A DNA stretch of 64,000 bases from Blakeslea trispora (lineage: Eukaryota > Mucoromycota > Mucoromycetes > Mucorales > Choanephoraceae): assembly GCA_025331445.1 (NCBI GenBank), contig JAIWNE010000109.1, positions 1-64,000 of the forward strand, written 5' to 3'. Under the pieces are notes generated by a model that ran no database searches, was not told the DNA's origin, and was given only the letters and a program-made list of their open reading frames with translations. Positions 13,413-25,164 of this stretch are shown here, piece after piece (within the stretch, counting starts at the first letter, position 1; each line of letters starts with the position of its first letter). Both the position numbers and the translations under genes were made by a program.

Positions 13413-14297
13413 TTATTTAATGAGATGTTTGTTAGTAGTTAAATAGTGCTCCAATGTTTCTGGCTTCTTTCCAGTAAGGATTTCAATACATGGTGTTACC
13501 CGCTGCATATCAGAGCCTACAAGGTTGTCAACCATATCCAATGCGATAGGAGGGGGTGTGTGATGCTCAACCATTTTATGATAGCGCTCAATGGGAGTCA
13601 CTTGCTTATAAGGGATCTCCCGTCCAAGAATTTTCGAAAAGATAGCAGCTCGTTCAGCTGGAGTTACAACATCGCTATGTAAGCCATAGACAGCATCTCC
13701 ATACTTGTTGGCATCACCTTGCAAAATAACAGCAGCGACAGCACCAATGTCGTTGGGAGAAATCCATGATTGAGGCTGGTCGGCAGGGATATCATCGCAT
13801 ATATATCCTTCTGTGTTGACATTAGACTGCCAGAACAAATTGGACATAAAGACGCCAGGACGTAAAGCAACAAACTTGCCCCGATTAGGGATGTCAAGTA
13901 CACTCTTTTCGCCTAAATAGTGTTCTTGACCAAGGTAAGAGCGTCTCCAGCCATGGTCAACAGTGAAGGAAGAGATATCAACTATTTGCTTGACACCAGC
14001 AGCATAAGCATATTCAGCAATCTCACGCTTGATTTCGGCAAATCTAGAAAAGTCACTCACAAGCAGAAATAGACGAGTATGCCCCTTGACTCCTTCTTTA
14101 AGAGGCGAAAGATCACTATAATCACCTTTTACTACTTGGATAAGGTTATTGTTTGTCGTAAAAGTGGTCTTGACCTTTTCGGGATTACGAGCATAAAGTG
14201 TTACAGGCACATTGTTGGCAACAAGATCATTGACCGTTTTGACACCAATGTTTCCAGTACCACCGATAATAAAAACGCGTTCAGTTGAATTGGACAT
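13413..14297 (-). CDS. NmrA-like NAD(P)-binding oxidoreductase
   Basis: A single-exon protein of 294 residues. The N terminus, RVFIIGGTGNIGVKTV, is a Rossmann GxxGxxG dinucleotide-binding loop. VTLYARNPEKV follows as the second strand, with an Arg suited to NADP(H). VKQIVDISSF, GKFVALRPGVFMSNL and ISPNDIGAVAAVIL match the atypical short-chain dehydrogenase group that includes NmrA and quinone reductase-like proteins. The classical YxxxK catalytic pair is not evident, as is common in NmrA-like regulators that sense NAD(P). I start at ATG 14297; the frame continues upstream only through a poly-Phe/Lys stretch from an A/T run. The substrate is unknown. Confidence 0.88.
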   Translation of the reverse strand: MSNSTERVFIIGGTGNIGVKTVNDLVANNVPVTLYARNPEKVKTTFTTNNNLIQVVKGDYSDLSPLKEGVKGHTRLFLLVSDFSRFAEIKREIAEYAYAAGVKQIVDISSFTVDHGWRRSYLGQEHYLGEKSVLDIPNRGKFVALRPGVFMSNLFWQSNVNTEGYICDDIPADQPQSWISPNDIGAVAAVILQGDANKYGDAVYGLHSDVVTPAERAAIFSKILGREIPYKQVTPIERYHKMVEHHTPPPIALDMVDNLVGSDMQRVTPCIEILTGKKPETLEHYLTTNKHLIK

Positions 14298-15014
14298 GGG
14301 ATATACAGTAGCAGATGCTTTTTTACGAAAAAAAAGTAAAGAAAAGAAAAAAAAAAACTTTGGCACGTTTTATATCAAAGTCTAATTTTGAGTTCAGACA
14401 TTTATGCCACTGCACCGGATAAATTTTAGTTACCTGTCCCGAAAGAAACCAAGCATTAGTCATTTATGAGATCTGAATCTAGTCGATTCGATTTTGAGTA
14501 GCATACCGAAACAACTTTCTTAATGTTGCGTATGTGAATGAGGCGTCAACAAACATGAGTGCTCGTGATGAATGAGATAGTTTCTCATGCCTTCCTTTTA
14601 TTTTCTCTTTCTCTCATAGTTGCTATTACTAATTAAATCAGACTTACTGTACAGCTCATAGTCGGGGACTATTCACCCACTTTTCACCTTCTAAAACACA
14701 CACATACACTATTTTTGGAAGTCTTGAGACATTAGCTGACATTGATTTGGAGCTTTAAACACCTTGATTTCCCAATAAAGCGTAAGAAGGCTTTTGTGTG
14801 TTTTGCCCAAACATGGATGTTTACAATCATCATTATCCAATTTAAGTTATTTGGTAGCTCAGCTCAAACCTCTCTCTTTTTTTTTCTTCCTTAATAAGCT
14901 AAGCACAAAAAAGAAGCAAAAAAGCGTAGATCTCGTACAGTAATGTGTTAGGTACACACTCGATATCTGTGCAAAGTTATGACACCTTTCTTTTTTAAAA
15001 AAATTCGAGGTGGT
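14298..15014. other. Intergenic, no recognised gene
   Basis: About 0.7 kb between the start of the NmrA-like gene and the 3' end of the Nup93-like gene. It is AT-rich with polypyrimidine tracts and presumably holds the NmrA-like promoter. No domain or repeat was recognised. Confidence 0.5.
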
Positions 15015-15703
15015 TTATTGAGTTGCATAATGTCCAGCAGAAACAATAAGAGTTGGGTCGAATTTGGTCTTGGACAAAGTAACAGTAGGTTTATCAAATG
15101 CACTCACATTGAGTTCATCAATTAAAATAGTCTGTGAAAAGCTATCCAAGTCATTTGTAAACAATCTGTCTGATTCAAGCATAATCTGTTTAAATGGAAT
15201 GAGTAAACGACAATAATGAACTCTCCGTTTGATATCTACCTCCTGACGTCCATCCTCAATAATTCTAATGACCGTCTCTGTACTTTGCTGCTCAATATAT
15301 CTTTCTACATCTGTGTCTTGAATAGGCTGTCTATGCTCTTCATGTCCTCCTAAATGAATTGTTCCAAGTTCTTTCATTAACACATGGGTATTGACACCAC
15401 CCTGCGCCAAGAAATAATGTCTAAGAACCCGCTTTTTTTTTTAGTCTAGTGAAGAAATGCACGACCATCAACTTACGCTCTCACATCAACTGGCTCCTCA
15501 GTACTTGTGGCTTTAGAAGACAACTCTTTAGATTGTGATTCGATTTGGTCTAATCCTCTTTCAATCGTAGGTAATTCTTGAGACAGAATCTTGTTATTTG
15601 TGAGTTTCGATCTAGCAAGAATCTGCTTCAATGTTGAATTGGCTGCGTCTATGGGCTCATTTGAAAAGGTATTGCTCTTGCTTTGAATACCGCTATTATT
15701 CAT
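15015..15703 (-). CDS. Short protein resembling only the N terminus of Nup93/Nic96
   Basis: Two exons (15477-15703 and 15015-15420), intron 15421-15476, giving about 210 residues. The reading frame through the junction is VDVRAHYFLAQGGVNTHVL. LPTIERGLDQIESQSKELSS, FLAQGGVNTHVLMKELGTIH and DTDVERYIEQQ followed by IRIIEDGRQ resemble the N-terminal region of Nup93/Nic96, a scaffold nucleoporin of the inner ring. Known Nup93 proteins are roughly 800 residues and continue into a long alpha-solenoid. Here the similarity stops, and the last 70 residues (ending SAGHYATQ) do not look like Nup93. No further exons are visible downstream. It may be a truncated paralogue or a separate short protein sharing this domain. 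Confidence 0.65.
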
Positions 15704-16918
15704 TGTTGGTATATGTGTATGTAGTTTAAGTTAAGAAGCAAGAAAATACACTTTATCATCCTGCCTTTCAAAAAAAATATGGCCGTGTGACGTGTTTGTG
15801 CCTATGACCATAAGTGAAATACTTTTGGAATCAAAGAAACATCCCACTATATCACAACAGAAAATCAAGCCATCTCATATTATTATCACCTCGTTAACAT
15901 TTCCCAAAACATATAAATACTCCATTGATTTCTATACAATAAACGATATCTTCTTATACTTATAAATCTATCTACTAAACTTGACTCTATTTCTCATTTG
16001 ATGTCCGACAATCATTACAGGCTGATAGTCATAGTTTGTTTATCTCGCTAAAAGCAGGTGAGACTCAACGAGCTTTCACCACCTCAGCGATGCAGTATAA
16101 CAGATGCAGACTCTGATCTGGCAATTTAAAGCTTCTATACTGCATGTCAACTTCAACCCAAAAAAAAAAGTCAGCGTAACAGATTGCTATTTTTTATCTT
16201 CAAAACTAAGCTTGACTCTCACCACGCATATCAAGCAGAAGGTAGGTTGCATTTCTGTGTTTGAGTCGGTTATGTCTCTTTCTTTTTGTTTTTCTGAAAG
16301 AAGTGGATTGCATCACGAACGAGAAGCCTTTTTTATGAATAAATGCACTTTTACGCAATAAACAACAACTGCTTACGAGTTATTTTATGGATTAAAAACG
16401 CAAAACTGGGCAATTTGGGACATGAGGCCGAGATGAGCTTGCATGTTCCCTGAGATCGTCTCTTTCCAACAACTTTTCGTTTACGAGCTCATCATCTTTT
16501 TGTAAATCTTTGAATTATGATCTTTTTAAACTTCTCTTTAAAGTGTTTTACATTTATTTTTTTTTTAGAAAAAAGTATTCGTTTTGGAGTAAGTTCTTCA
16601 GTGTACTTTTTAATGCAGTTTGTTATCGTTTGCAGTAGTTTTCCAAAAAAAAAAAGCAAAATAATCTAAATTGCTGTAAAATCTGAAGCAGGGAAGACAT
16701 AGCCAGAAACAAATGACTATTGAAAGTCCAAAACATACTTTGACAGATCTGACTAAAAACAACAACTTTCAGTGGTGAAATAGAAAAAGGCAATTCATGC
16801 AAAAAAACATTTTGTTCGACCCGAAAAATAGTTTCTACGGTCCGGAACAAATAAAAATTAGGTGCCCGGCTCGGATTTTATTACAATATTTATTTGTTTG
16901 CGTTAAAAAAATATATGA
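15704..16918. other. Intergenic, no recognised gene
   Basis: About 1.2 kb upstream of the Nup93-like gene and upstream of the tRNA. Short frames here show no domain, no repeats and no convincing splice structure. Confidence 0.5.
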
Positions 16919-16990
16919 GGTTCCATAGTGTAATGGTTATCATATCGGTCTTTGAATCCGGTGATCCGAGTTCGATTCTCGGTGGGACCT
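16919..16990 (+). tRNA. tRNA-Gln (UUG anticodon)
   Basis: A 72-nt cloverleaf. The acceptor GGTTCCA pairs with TGGGACC (one G-U). The D-arm is TAGTGTAATGGTTATCATA. The anticodon loop CTTTGAA carries TTG, reading CAA (Gln). The T-arm is CCGAG-TTCGATT-CTCGG. The discriminator is T and CCA is not encoded. There is no intron. The last pair of the anticodon stem, next to the loop, is a T-T mismatch. A T run follows immediately. Confidence 0.95.
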
Positions 16991-16994
16991 TTTT
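16990..16994 (+). terminator. RNA polymerase III terminator of tRNA-Gln
   Basis: A run of five T directly at the 3' end of the tRNA, the usual Pol III stop signal. Confidence 0.75.
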
Positions 16995-17305
16995 GATTTT
17001 AAAACTTTTAGATTATTGTTACATGTTAGTTATTTGATAACTTTTTGATTGATAGTTATAGTGGAATTTTTATAACAGCACTAAATAGTGTTACAGGACA
17101 AGAGATACTTTTTCCAAGAGATATAATAGAGAAATAGTTTGCTCATGTAGAGAACTATAAGATATAAATAAGACTGCTTCATAATTCTTTTCTGCTTATT
17201 TCGGCTATAAATGATCTAATAAATCCTTCCAAGGACAAAATAACTAGTGCTTAGTAGATAGATGCTGTTGATTTCTCAATGGCAATCAGGCTTTAATGAG
17301 ATACA

Positions 17306-20300
17306 CTACATTTTTTGAAGAACTAGGTATATAGTATGAACGATAGGTAAATGATCGTGTTCAACGGTTTCAATATCTATCTCAGTGTCTTCATTTTCCT
17401 CCTCTTGGTCTTCTTCTTCAACATATTTTTGCTTACGATCCTTTGAAAACCCTTCTGGAACAGCTACAACCATTTCCTTTAGTCGAAGTTGATCTCGATT
17501 GATGTTCTTTTCGATATCTTCTTGGACGAGTAGTGTCAGAGGCCAAAGTTTCCCTGTAAATGGATCACGTATATCTTTTACACCTATGATCAACATTCCC
17601 TTGGGCGCTAGTTTTACCAAAGCTTCTTCTGCCAATGAAACGAGTGACTTTCTATATTCATTGATACACTTGGGTGATAAATTTTCCAAGTGGTTCGAAA
17701 TCATGAGGACTAAACTGCCATTCTCGTATGGTTTTATCTGCATCATGTTTTCATAATGTATTACATCTTCTGACTCTTCGCTTAGCTCAGATATAAGACC
17801 CTAATTTATCCTTTGGATGTTAAGAAAGCGAGTAAAGATATATATATTCAGGCTTACCAATTTAAGCAAAGTCTTGTTGTTTTCTTGAATTCTTTCAACT
17901 CTCTGCCTTTCATATTCTGATAGAGGATTGCTCTCAGAAGAAGTTTCTTCCTGAGATTTTGCTAAATTTACAAATCAGTTTTTGCTCAACACTCTTATAA
18001 TTGTTAACCATAAACTTACCCATATGATGAGGCTTTTCTGTAGAGCTCGGCTCATTTGTCAACGACTATAGTAAAAAAAAAATCATCCACTCTTGTAGTT
18101 AAGAAATGTGCTAAATATTTTGATTTTGCTTTGTTGTTCTTACATCAAACTCGAATTCTATATGTTCCCAATTACCGTCATCTTTACCAAAGCGCTCAAC
18201 CATACGTGAGACGCACAAGTCCTTGAACTGGTGTTCCTCAGTTGGCTTGAACACCCAAACAGTGCCCATCACTACGCTTTTTCTAGTGATGGCGGAAGAA
18301 GGCACACCCCGAATAGTACGTCTACAATTAGCCTTTTCTTGTAGGCCTTAGATTGAATGTCAATACAAATCAGTACACTGAATCGAAAAAGTTAAAGGTA
18401 CTAACCGCCATCAGCATCGTTGATCAACATTCTGTCAATATTCTCCTGTGGTATCTTTCTAAAAGTTGCAATAAACTCGTGTGTGAAGACTAAGAAATCA
18501 TATTGGACACATAGTACTGATCCTAGACCAAATGCTGAACAATAACGTTGCCTTTTTACAATCTATGGATGAGGTTGAGAAAGAGCTTAAACTTGTAGAC
18601 TCTTGTTTTCGTGCTTAAATATATTACCAATTCTTCAAGTTCAAATCCATTGTCAATATAAAGCCTCATTAGCTGGAAGCTAACAGGTATATAGAAGCAA
18701 TGCTCTCTATTATCGCCTATACCCAGAGTCACTCTTCTGCTCATTTTAAGAAGTCTAGTTTAACGGCATCATGAATAAAAGTGTCAGTCAGTGTTGTATA
18801 GCAAGATCATTGCGAAGGTACCTCCAACTTTCCTGAACAACTTTTGTATATTCAGTTTTAAAGTCTTCCATGTTTGTAAACCTTAAAAATGCTTTACATT
18901 TAATTTGATTTGAAGTGCAACTAAAAGAGAACTTCTTACCTAGAAAGATCGCCATCTAAATGAGTTGAGTAAGCAACGCAATCTTTATAAGGCGGGTGGG
19001 AGAGAACATGATGGAACGATTCGTCACTAAATAATGTGCCTGACAAATTTCGAGAATCGGCTTGGGCAATGATGGGTCGATATTCAGCAGAAGTCAACCC
19101 TGGAGGAACCTCAAAGCAGCAATTGCGCTGAGATAAAGATACAGCAGCCTGTTTTTTTTTTTCCCGAAAAAACTCTTAATACAAGCAACATAAAGCATAT
19201 TGCCAAGTTGGCAAACAAAACTTACTGGATTGATGTCTACACCGCAACACCTTTTTAAAAGCAAAAACAAAAGTATTAGTTTTGAATCCCCTCATGTTAC
19301 ATTTATCTTACCTTCTTTGAAGTAAAAAGCACTCAATAGCATCTGTACCTGGAAGTGAAGCTGAGTGTTAATACAAAAGCACTCATTGTTATATGTTTAA
19401 ACAAGCCTACCTCTACCAAGAAAGTTTGATAGGACTCTTTCATCTTTACTCGTATATTTCAAAATGGCTCTAATTCAGAGTTTAGCAAGATTATCTTGAT
19501 ATAAAATTCTTTTGCCTAACAAACCTTCGTACTGTCTGCGGTAGCCAAGTTCCTACAACACAATGTGTTGGCATAATAATTATAATGAAAACATATTTTT
19601 TTTTGTTTGCTAAATACCATGATAATCAGTTCCAGAATGAGAAGCCCATCGTGGTGCTCTTCCAGGTATATCGAAATATGTTGAATCAAAAGTCAATGAA
19701 AACATTTGATGTGGTTGTGGCTCATATGTAGAAAGCCTTGGCCCAGTTGAGGTTTGACTGAATTTGGTTAGCGAAAGAGTATCTCTGGTGAAATAAGGTT
19801 TATGAGAATAATCGTCTATAGAAGTAGCATAATGGTCTTGTTCATGATCAAAACTATCTAAAGTATAAGAGTTTCCGTCGTTGTCTATCAGCAGAGCAAG
19901 CTGAAAGCAAGAATCACACATAATGACACCACCGTCATAGCCCTTTCGCCAAGCGCTTGCATCATATGTACCGCAATAGCAGCAAGATACAGGAGTTGTT
20001 CCATCCGCCAATTTCCTACGTCTTCGAGGAAACATTGGCTTTCTTTTTTTCTTGGCTTCATCTGAGAGATTATAGTGAATTACTTGTAGTATGGCAAATT
20101 TCGATTTATACTTACTGGCGCATCTTGTTTCTTCTTTAATTCTTGCGGCTTCCCTTGCTTTTTGAGCTTCCATTTCTTTTAATATAGCAAATGCTAGCAC
20201 ACATTGAATGAGCATATCGTTACAACAAACATTAGGGTAATACATACATGTTTCTTCAAATTCATCCTCATTATGCTCGTGACTTCTTGGAGATTTCTCG

Positions 20301-23300
20301 AAGCACTAAACTCTTTGTTAGCAGAGAAAAAAAGCAGGAGAAATCCTAGTTCAACTCATTTACCTCAGCACAAAGATCAAATGACTGAAAATAGCTTTCT
20401 GATGCACATGAGACACATGTAAACCAAGACTCATCGGTAAGTTTTTTCGTGCAGCCATCACAATTGAATATGTTAACATAAGTGTCTATCAGTGCTATAA
20501 GTTAGATCTCTTTTTGAAAAAGAAAAAACAAAACAAAACAAAACAAAAGCAATGAAAATTCTACCTTTTTTGTTATAATAAGCTTCATGAATACTGCACC
20601 AGAATATGACGCCGCTTCTAAAGTAACTCACAGGCTTTTGTGCGCAGGGCAAATGATAGCTTTTGTTGCATTTTGAGTCGAAGCAGCCTATTGTTGCACC
20701 TTTTTCTTTACAACCATGGCATCTCTTTATAAAAACAAGAAGTGATTTAATATTTTGCCAAAATGAGCTGATTCTACTTACCATTCCTCTTCCACGTCTC
20801 AGCGCCAGAGTGACATTATACCATTTTCCTTCTGGGGTACAAAACACTTCTGGAGAATATCTGGCACATGAATCATGTGCCCAAAAGGATCTTTTCTTTT
20901 CAACGCCATTCTTGTTAAAAGTTGAAATGATAAAAGGTCCAATAAATTGGCCTAATTCTTCAGAGTTGTCTTCGTCATCGTTACAAAACGCGCAGACTTT
21001 TCTGCTCCTCCATTTCTTTAAAAGTTTATATCCTTGATCAGTTTGGTTGGTTGTATCTCCTTTAAACACTTGACTAGCATTGGTGGCAAGGTCAGCATCA
21101 TTCTCTTTTCCATTTAATGAGTCAGTTTTAGAGCTTGTTTCGACAGAAGGCTGACTCTGCACAGATAGGCTCGGTATTTCTTCTTCTACATTCGTGCCTC
21201 CTATGTTTGAACTTGGATTCTCGTCATTAGGTATCGATGTATCTAGGATGTCTTCTTCCCATATGGTAACCAGTTCTCCTTTGATTGGTTTAGGTCCAAT
21301 AGCTGAGTCAATCACAGACTGAACTGCAAAGCCTGATCTTGGATGTTCATGCCAAAATGGAAAACTTTGGTCGAAACATCTGTTTTTCTTAAAATTAGTA
21401 ATCAAAATGAATAGCTTATTCTCCCAAAAATATAAAGCTTCACCTTAAACAAAGATCAAGTCCTTGATTGTCCTGTTTCTCAACTGATGTTTCACAGTAT
21501 GTACAATAATATCTGAACTGTTTGATGACAACATTGCATTGATTACAACACACCTTAGTTCTTGATTCTTCATTCACTAAATCAGAAGATAGAGTTCATC
21601 AGTTGAACGTTAGTTTTGTTTGTGTAATGAATACCTTCGTTTTGTGTATCAGTAGAGACTTCATTGGTATTGGATTGTTCTGCAACAGAACAATTTTCGT
21701 CTGATTCTACATCTGCTAAGGTAATACGTTTTCTACTGAACCTATTGATCAAGGGCTTTTGTGGCTCTCTTTGATTAACTTGTGAGACAACCTCAGTACA
21801 TTCATGGTCCATTGCTTCATATCGTTCACTATATCCTGGTTCAATACACAAAACCTCATGATCATTGTCGATAGGTTGAATTCTTCTACTGCCCAACGCA
21901 ATAAACTCATCAAAGGCGTCAATCCAACCACAGTAGTGAACTCTGACCTTGTTCTTATGCATCGATACAAGTCGACCTTCGTAGAGCTTCTTATCAAGAT
22001 GTAGTACTGTAACATGTTGCATATATGTATAGCCATAGACGTTTGCAACAAACTTATGAGCTTTTGGAGCTCTTGCTTGAGCTAGCCGAAGAGAAATTAT
22101 ATGAGGTTCATTAGGGGTTTCATCAGGCGTTTCTGGTGAATCGGATGCGTCTGATAAATTGGAAGAGTCGCTCATTTCTTCGACAAAGGAAGGTGTATGT
22201 CGCTTCTTTCTGGGCTTTGTAGATGGTTGCTTCTTTCTCTTAGCTGAAGCTGTTGTACCCTTGCAAGATAAACTGGAGGAGCATGTGTTGTCGTCAAAGT
22301 GATCAGAGCCAAATGTATTGTAATCTGTTGTTGATGAGCCATAGTCTCGCTCTACCATCTTTTCCTTGGCTTTTTCTTTTTGTTGTCCTTTCTTCCTTTG
22401 CTGCTTAGTATCTAACTTCTCAAGCATTCCTAGAGCATGGTAGTCTTGTGGTCTTATGATTTGTCTTTTCTTGTTCTTTTTTACTTCGTCCCTTATCTCA
22501 GGATTAGATTCTGCAATCAAAAAGTCAGAAGTGGTCTTTTTGTCAGTAGATGTTGGCGTAGGCGTTGAATCATGAGAAACTGAATCTGGGTCGATGTTTG
22601 CTACAGCAGCATCATTTTTTTGCGAGTTTTCGCTTACTTCAACACTTGAGGCGATACGAATTCGTCGACTTCCAACCATAATCCATTCGTCATAGATATC
22701 TGCCCATCCGTCATAATGAACTTTGACTTTTCCTGTCTTCATCTCTATCAATGTGCCTCGTTCCCAAAACATTGCCTTTCCAGATCTTGTATTCAACACT
22801 TCAACTGCTTGATTATAAGTATAACCATAAGGGTTTGGAACAAACCCATTATCGTCCTTCAATTGACGCATAGCTCTCCTTGTAGCGAATGCACCAGTTG
22901 TCAAGAATTGTGCATCATGGATTGGTTTCCTCTTTCCAGTGCTGTTTGCGCTAGCTTCTGTTGATTTGGACTTGCTTTGCTCGGCACTAATTTGTGTACC
23001 ATTGGTAGTTTTGCTTTTGTAATGGGAGTTTTTCTTATTTTCACTGGAAACCAATTTCTCTTTGACAGAGGAAGAGTTTTTATCGGATTTTAGTTTTGAA
23101 GCATGAACTGGTGCTGCCTTTGGCTTACAACCGTTATCTACAGAATGGGGTTGGCTCTCGTCGATCTTGGCATTATGACTTTTCGCATGCTTCGCAGTAG
23201 TATTTGTGGGTACTTCTTGGATACTAAAGTCTACATTGTTTTCAGAAAGCAAGACTTCTTCCTCTTTATTTGATAGCAATCTTAGTCGGCGACTCCCAGC

Positions 23301-25164
23301 TGGAACCCATTCTGACAAGTGAATTTCAGGATACCAAACACGAACTTGATCGTTCTGCATCTCTCGAAGATAGCCTATACATTCATCTTTTGTTTTTCTC
23401 TCACCCTTCTTCTTGGAGAAAAAAGTAACAGATACAGCTCGATTGCGACGATATCCAAATGAGTTGGGTTTAAACCCATGCTCATCTGTTAATTCACGAG
23501 CCAATCTTCGAGTCATAAAGATATCATTATTGTTGAAGATCTGCGTCTTGTTGCTATCTAAAGTCTGACTAACATAATCATCATTTTTTGGACGACTTGA
23601 ACTGCTTTGATTTGCATGACTTGAACTATTTTTACTAGACTGGATCTTGTTGGTATGTTCTGGAGCTGTGTTAGGTCTTTAGTAATTATGAGCAGATCAA
23701 TTTCTTCTTCTTCTTACTTTTTATATCTGTCTGTTTTTCTGGACTTGCTGATTCTGTTTCTTGCTCATCTGGGAGCTGTCTCAATCGCTTGCTTCCCATT
23801 ACAATCCATTCTTCTTGGTCGTTCCAATCATCGTATCTAACTTTGACTTTCCCTTTTTCCATCATTTCAAGTGTCCCGCTATACCAGTTACCATTGATAT
23901 TCAGTACTTCCACCTTTTGCTTGTGAGTAAGACCGTATGGATTAGGGTAGAAGCCGAACTTGGGGTCAGCCAATACCTTGGCAGTCTTTCTGGTCATAAA
24001 TGCACCAGTGGTATAATGAAGATCAGTCGAGCTCTTTGACTCATTTTCCTGCTTGTCAAGAGTTGTCATCATCTTGATGTTGGTTTTGATTGAATAGGCT
24101 GATTTAGTAGGAGGTACTATAGCAAGCTTTTGACTTGGTTTTGATTGAGACAGCTTTTTTGGTGCACCAGAAGCTTTCTTGTTTTGAGTTGCAGATCTGC
24201 AAGACTTGTTCTCGTCTTGTGCTTGTGGCTCGTTTGCTTGCTCATTCGTATGTGGCTTACTATCTGCGTATTTGAGTATTTGCGAGGAGATTTTATGGAA
24301 TAGAGTGTTCCATTGCTTAGTACAGTCTGAACAAGGCTTTATCGTGTCAAAAGGTGTACGAAATTCAGGGCTATTTCCGTCTTGGGTAACACATTTGTCA
24401 CAAATATTTGTACTTTTCAGGTTACTCGAATCTTCAGTTCTCATGCTAGTACGTTCAATCATACCAAGCTCAATCCATGGACCCAGCACATCGTCATCTG
24501 ACTGTAACGACTCAACAGAATGAGCATCTAGTTCAGAGGATACGGATATTATGGATTGTGTGTCGCTTTCTTTAGAATCACTGTATTCATTGGGGGAGAT
24601 TTCATGTGGTGTTGATAGCTCTTCTATATTTCGATTTTCAATCTCAGCTACTTCTGTTTTGGAAAGAAGCTCATCGGCTTGTTTTGATCCCATTACATCC
24701 CATCTAGTTATGCGTCCATCTCTCGTTCTACGCTTTTTGGTATCTGCAATAGTGTCAATTTCTACTCCATTGTTGTCTTGAAAATTTTGTGAAGGATCAT
24801 GGTTAGACTTTAAGCTGAACTTTATTCCGTTACAGGATTCCATTGGATGTAACTTTGAGTCTGATACAAATAAGCTTTCTCGGCCTTTTCTAGCTCGGAA
24901 CAGTCGGATGAATGGTTCTTCTGTAAGGGACTGTTGTCTTAAGGTTTTATCTCGAGTTACAGGTGAAGCTGGCTTTTTAACAAGCTTTTTTCCACCCTTC
25001 AGCAGTAGCTTGCCCATGAAGCTGCCAAATCTCTTATCCTTCTTCTCGTAATCAGCATCTTGATCTTGCTTCAAGCTTTCATGCTTGTCAGAAAAAAGCT
25101 AATATGTAATATTTTTAGATATATGTTATCATATACACAATAAATTACTTACGGGTGATTTCAT
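17306..25164 (-). CDS. Giant chromatin-reader/DNA methyltransferase fusion (Tudor-knot x4, ZZ x2, ePHD, GATA-like, N4/N6 MTase)
   Basis: About 22 exons give roughly 2,190 residues from ATG 25164 (MKSP spliced to LFSDKHESLKQ). I followed frame and phase through every junction. Four Tudor-knot/chromo-barrel-like repeats lie at about residues 372-444, 515-592, 719-800 and 991-1060; the first contains GKVKVRYDDWNDQEEWIVMG. A ZZ-like finger follows at 1145-1200 (CCNQC, YYCTYCE, LDLCLRCF, HEH). An extended PHD lies at 1312-1430 (CAFCNDDED, FWAHDSCARYSPEVF, CHGCKEKGA, SYHLPCAQ, WCSIH), and a second ZZ-like finger at 1440-1500 (CDGC, FTCVSC, LCAECF). A GATA-like finger is near 1553 (CCYCGTYDASAWRKG, MCDSC). 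The methylase begins near 1670: TWLPQTVRR, motif I VLSNFLGRGTDAIE, CCGVDINP, motif IV LSHPPYKDCVAYS (DNA 18986-18997 for SHPP-Y), and later VTLGIGDNR. This is the bacterial/archaeal N-4/N-6 DNA methylase family. It is probably nuclear and would modify cytosine N4 or adenine N6 in chromatin. Specificity and activity are inferred. Confidence 0.85.

Noticed and set aside
16104..16361. 85-codon frame upstream of the tRNA
   Set aside because: No domain, no splice signals of note, and composition like the surrounding intergenic DNA.
17306..25164. Bacterial contamination as the source of the methylase
   Set aside because: The methylase region contains many spliceosomal introns and is joined in frame to eukaryotic chromatin domains.
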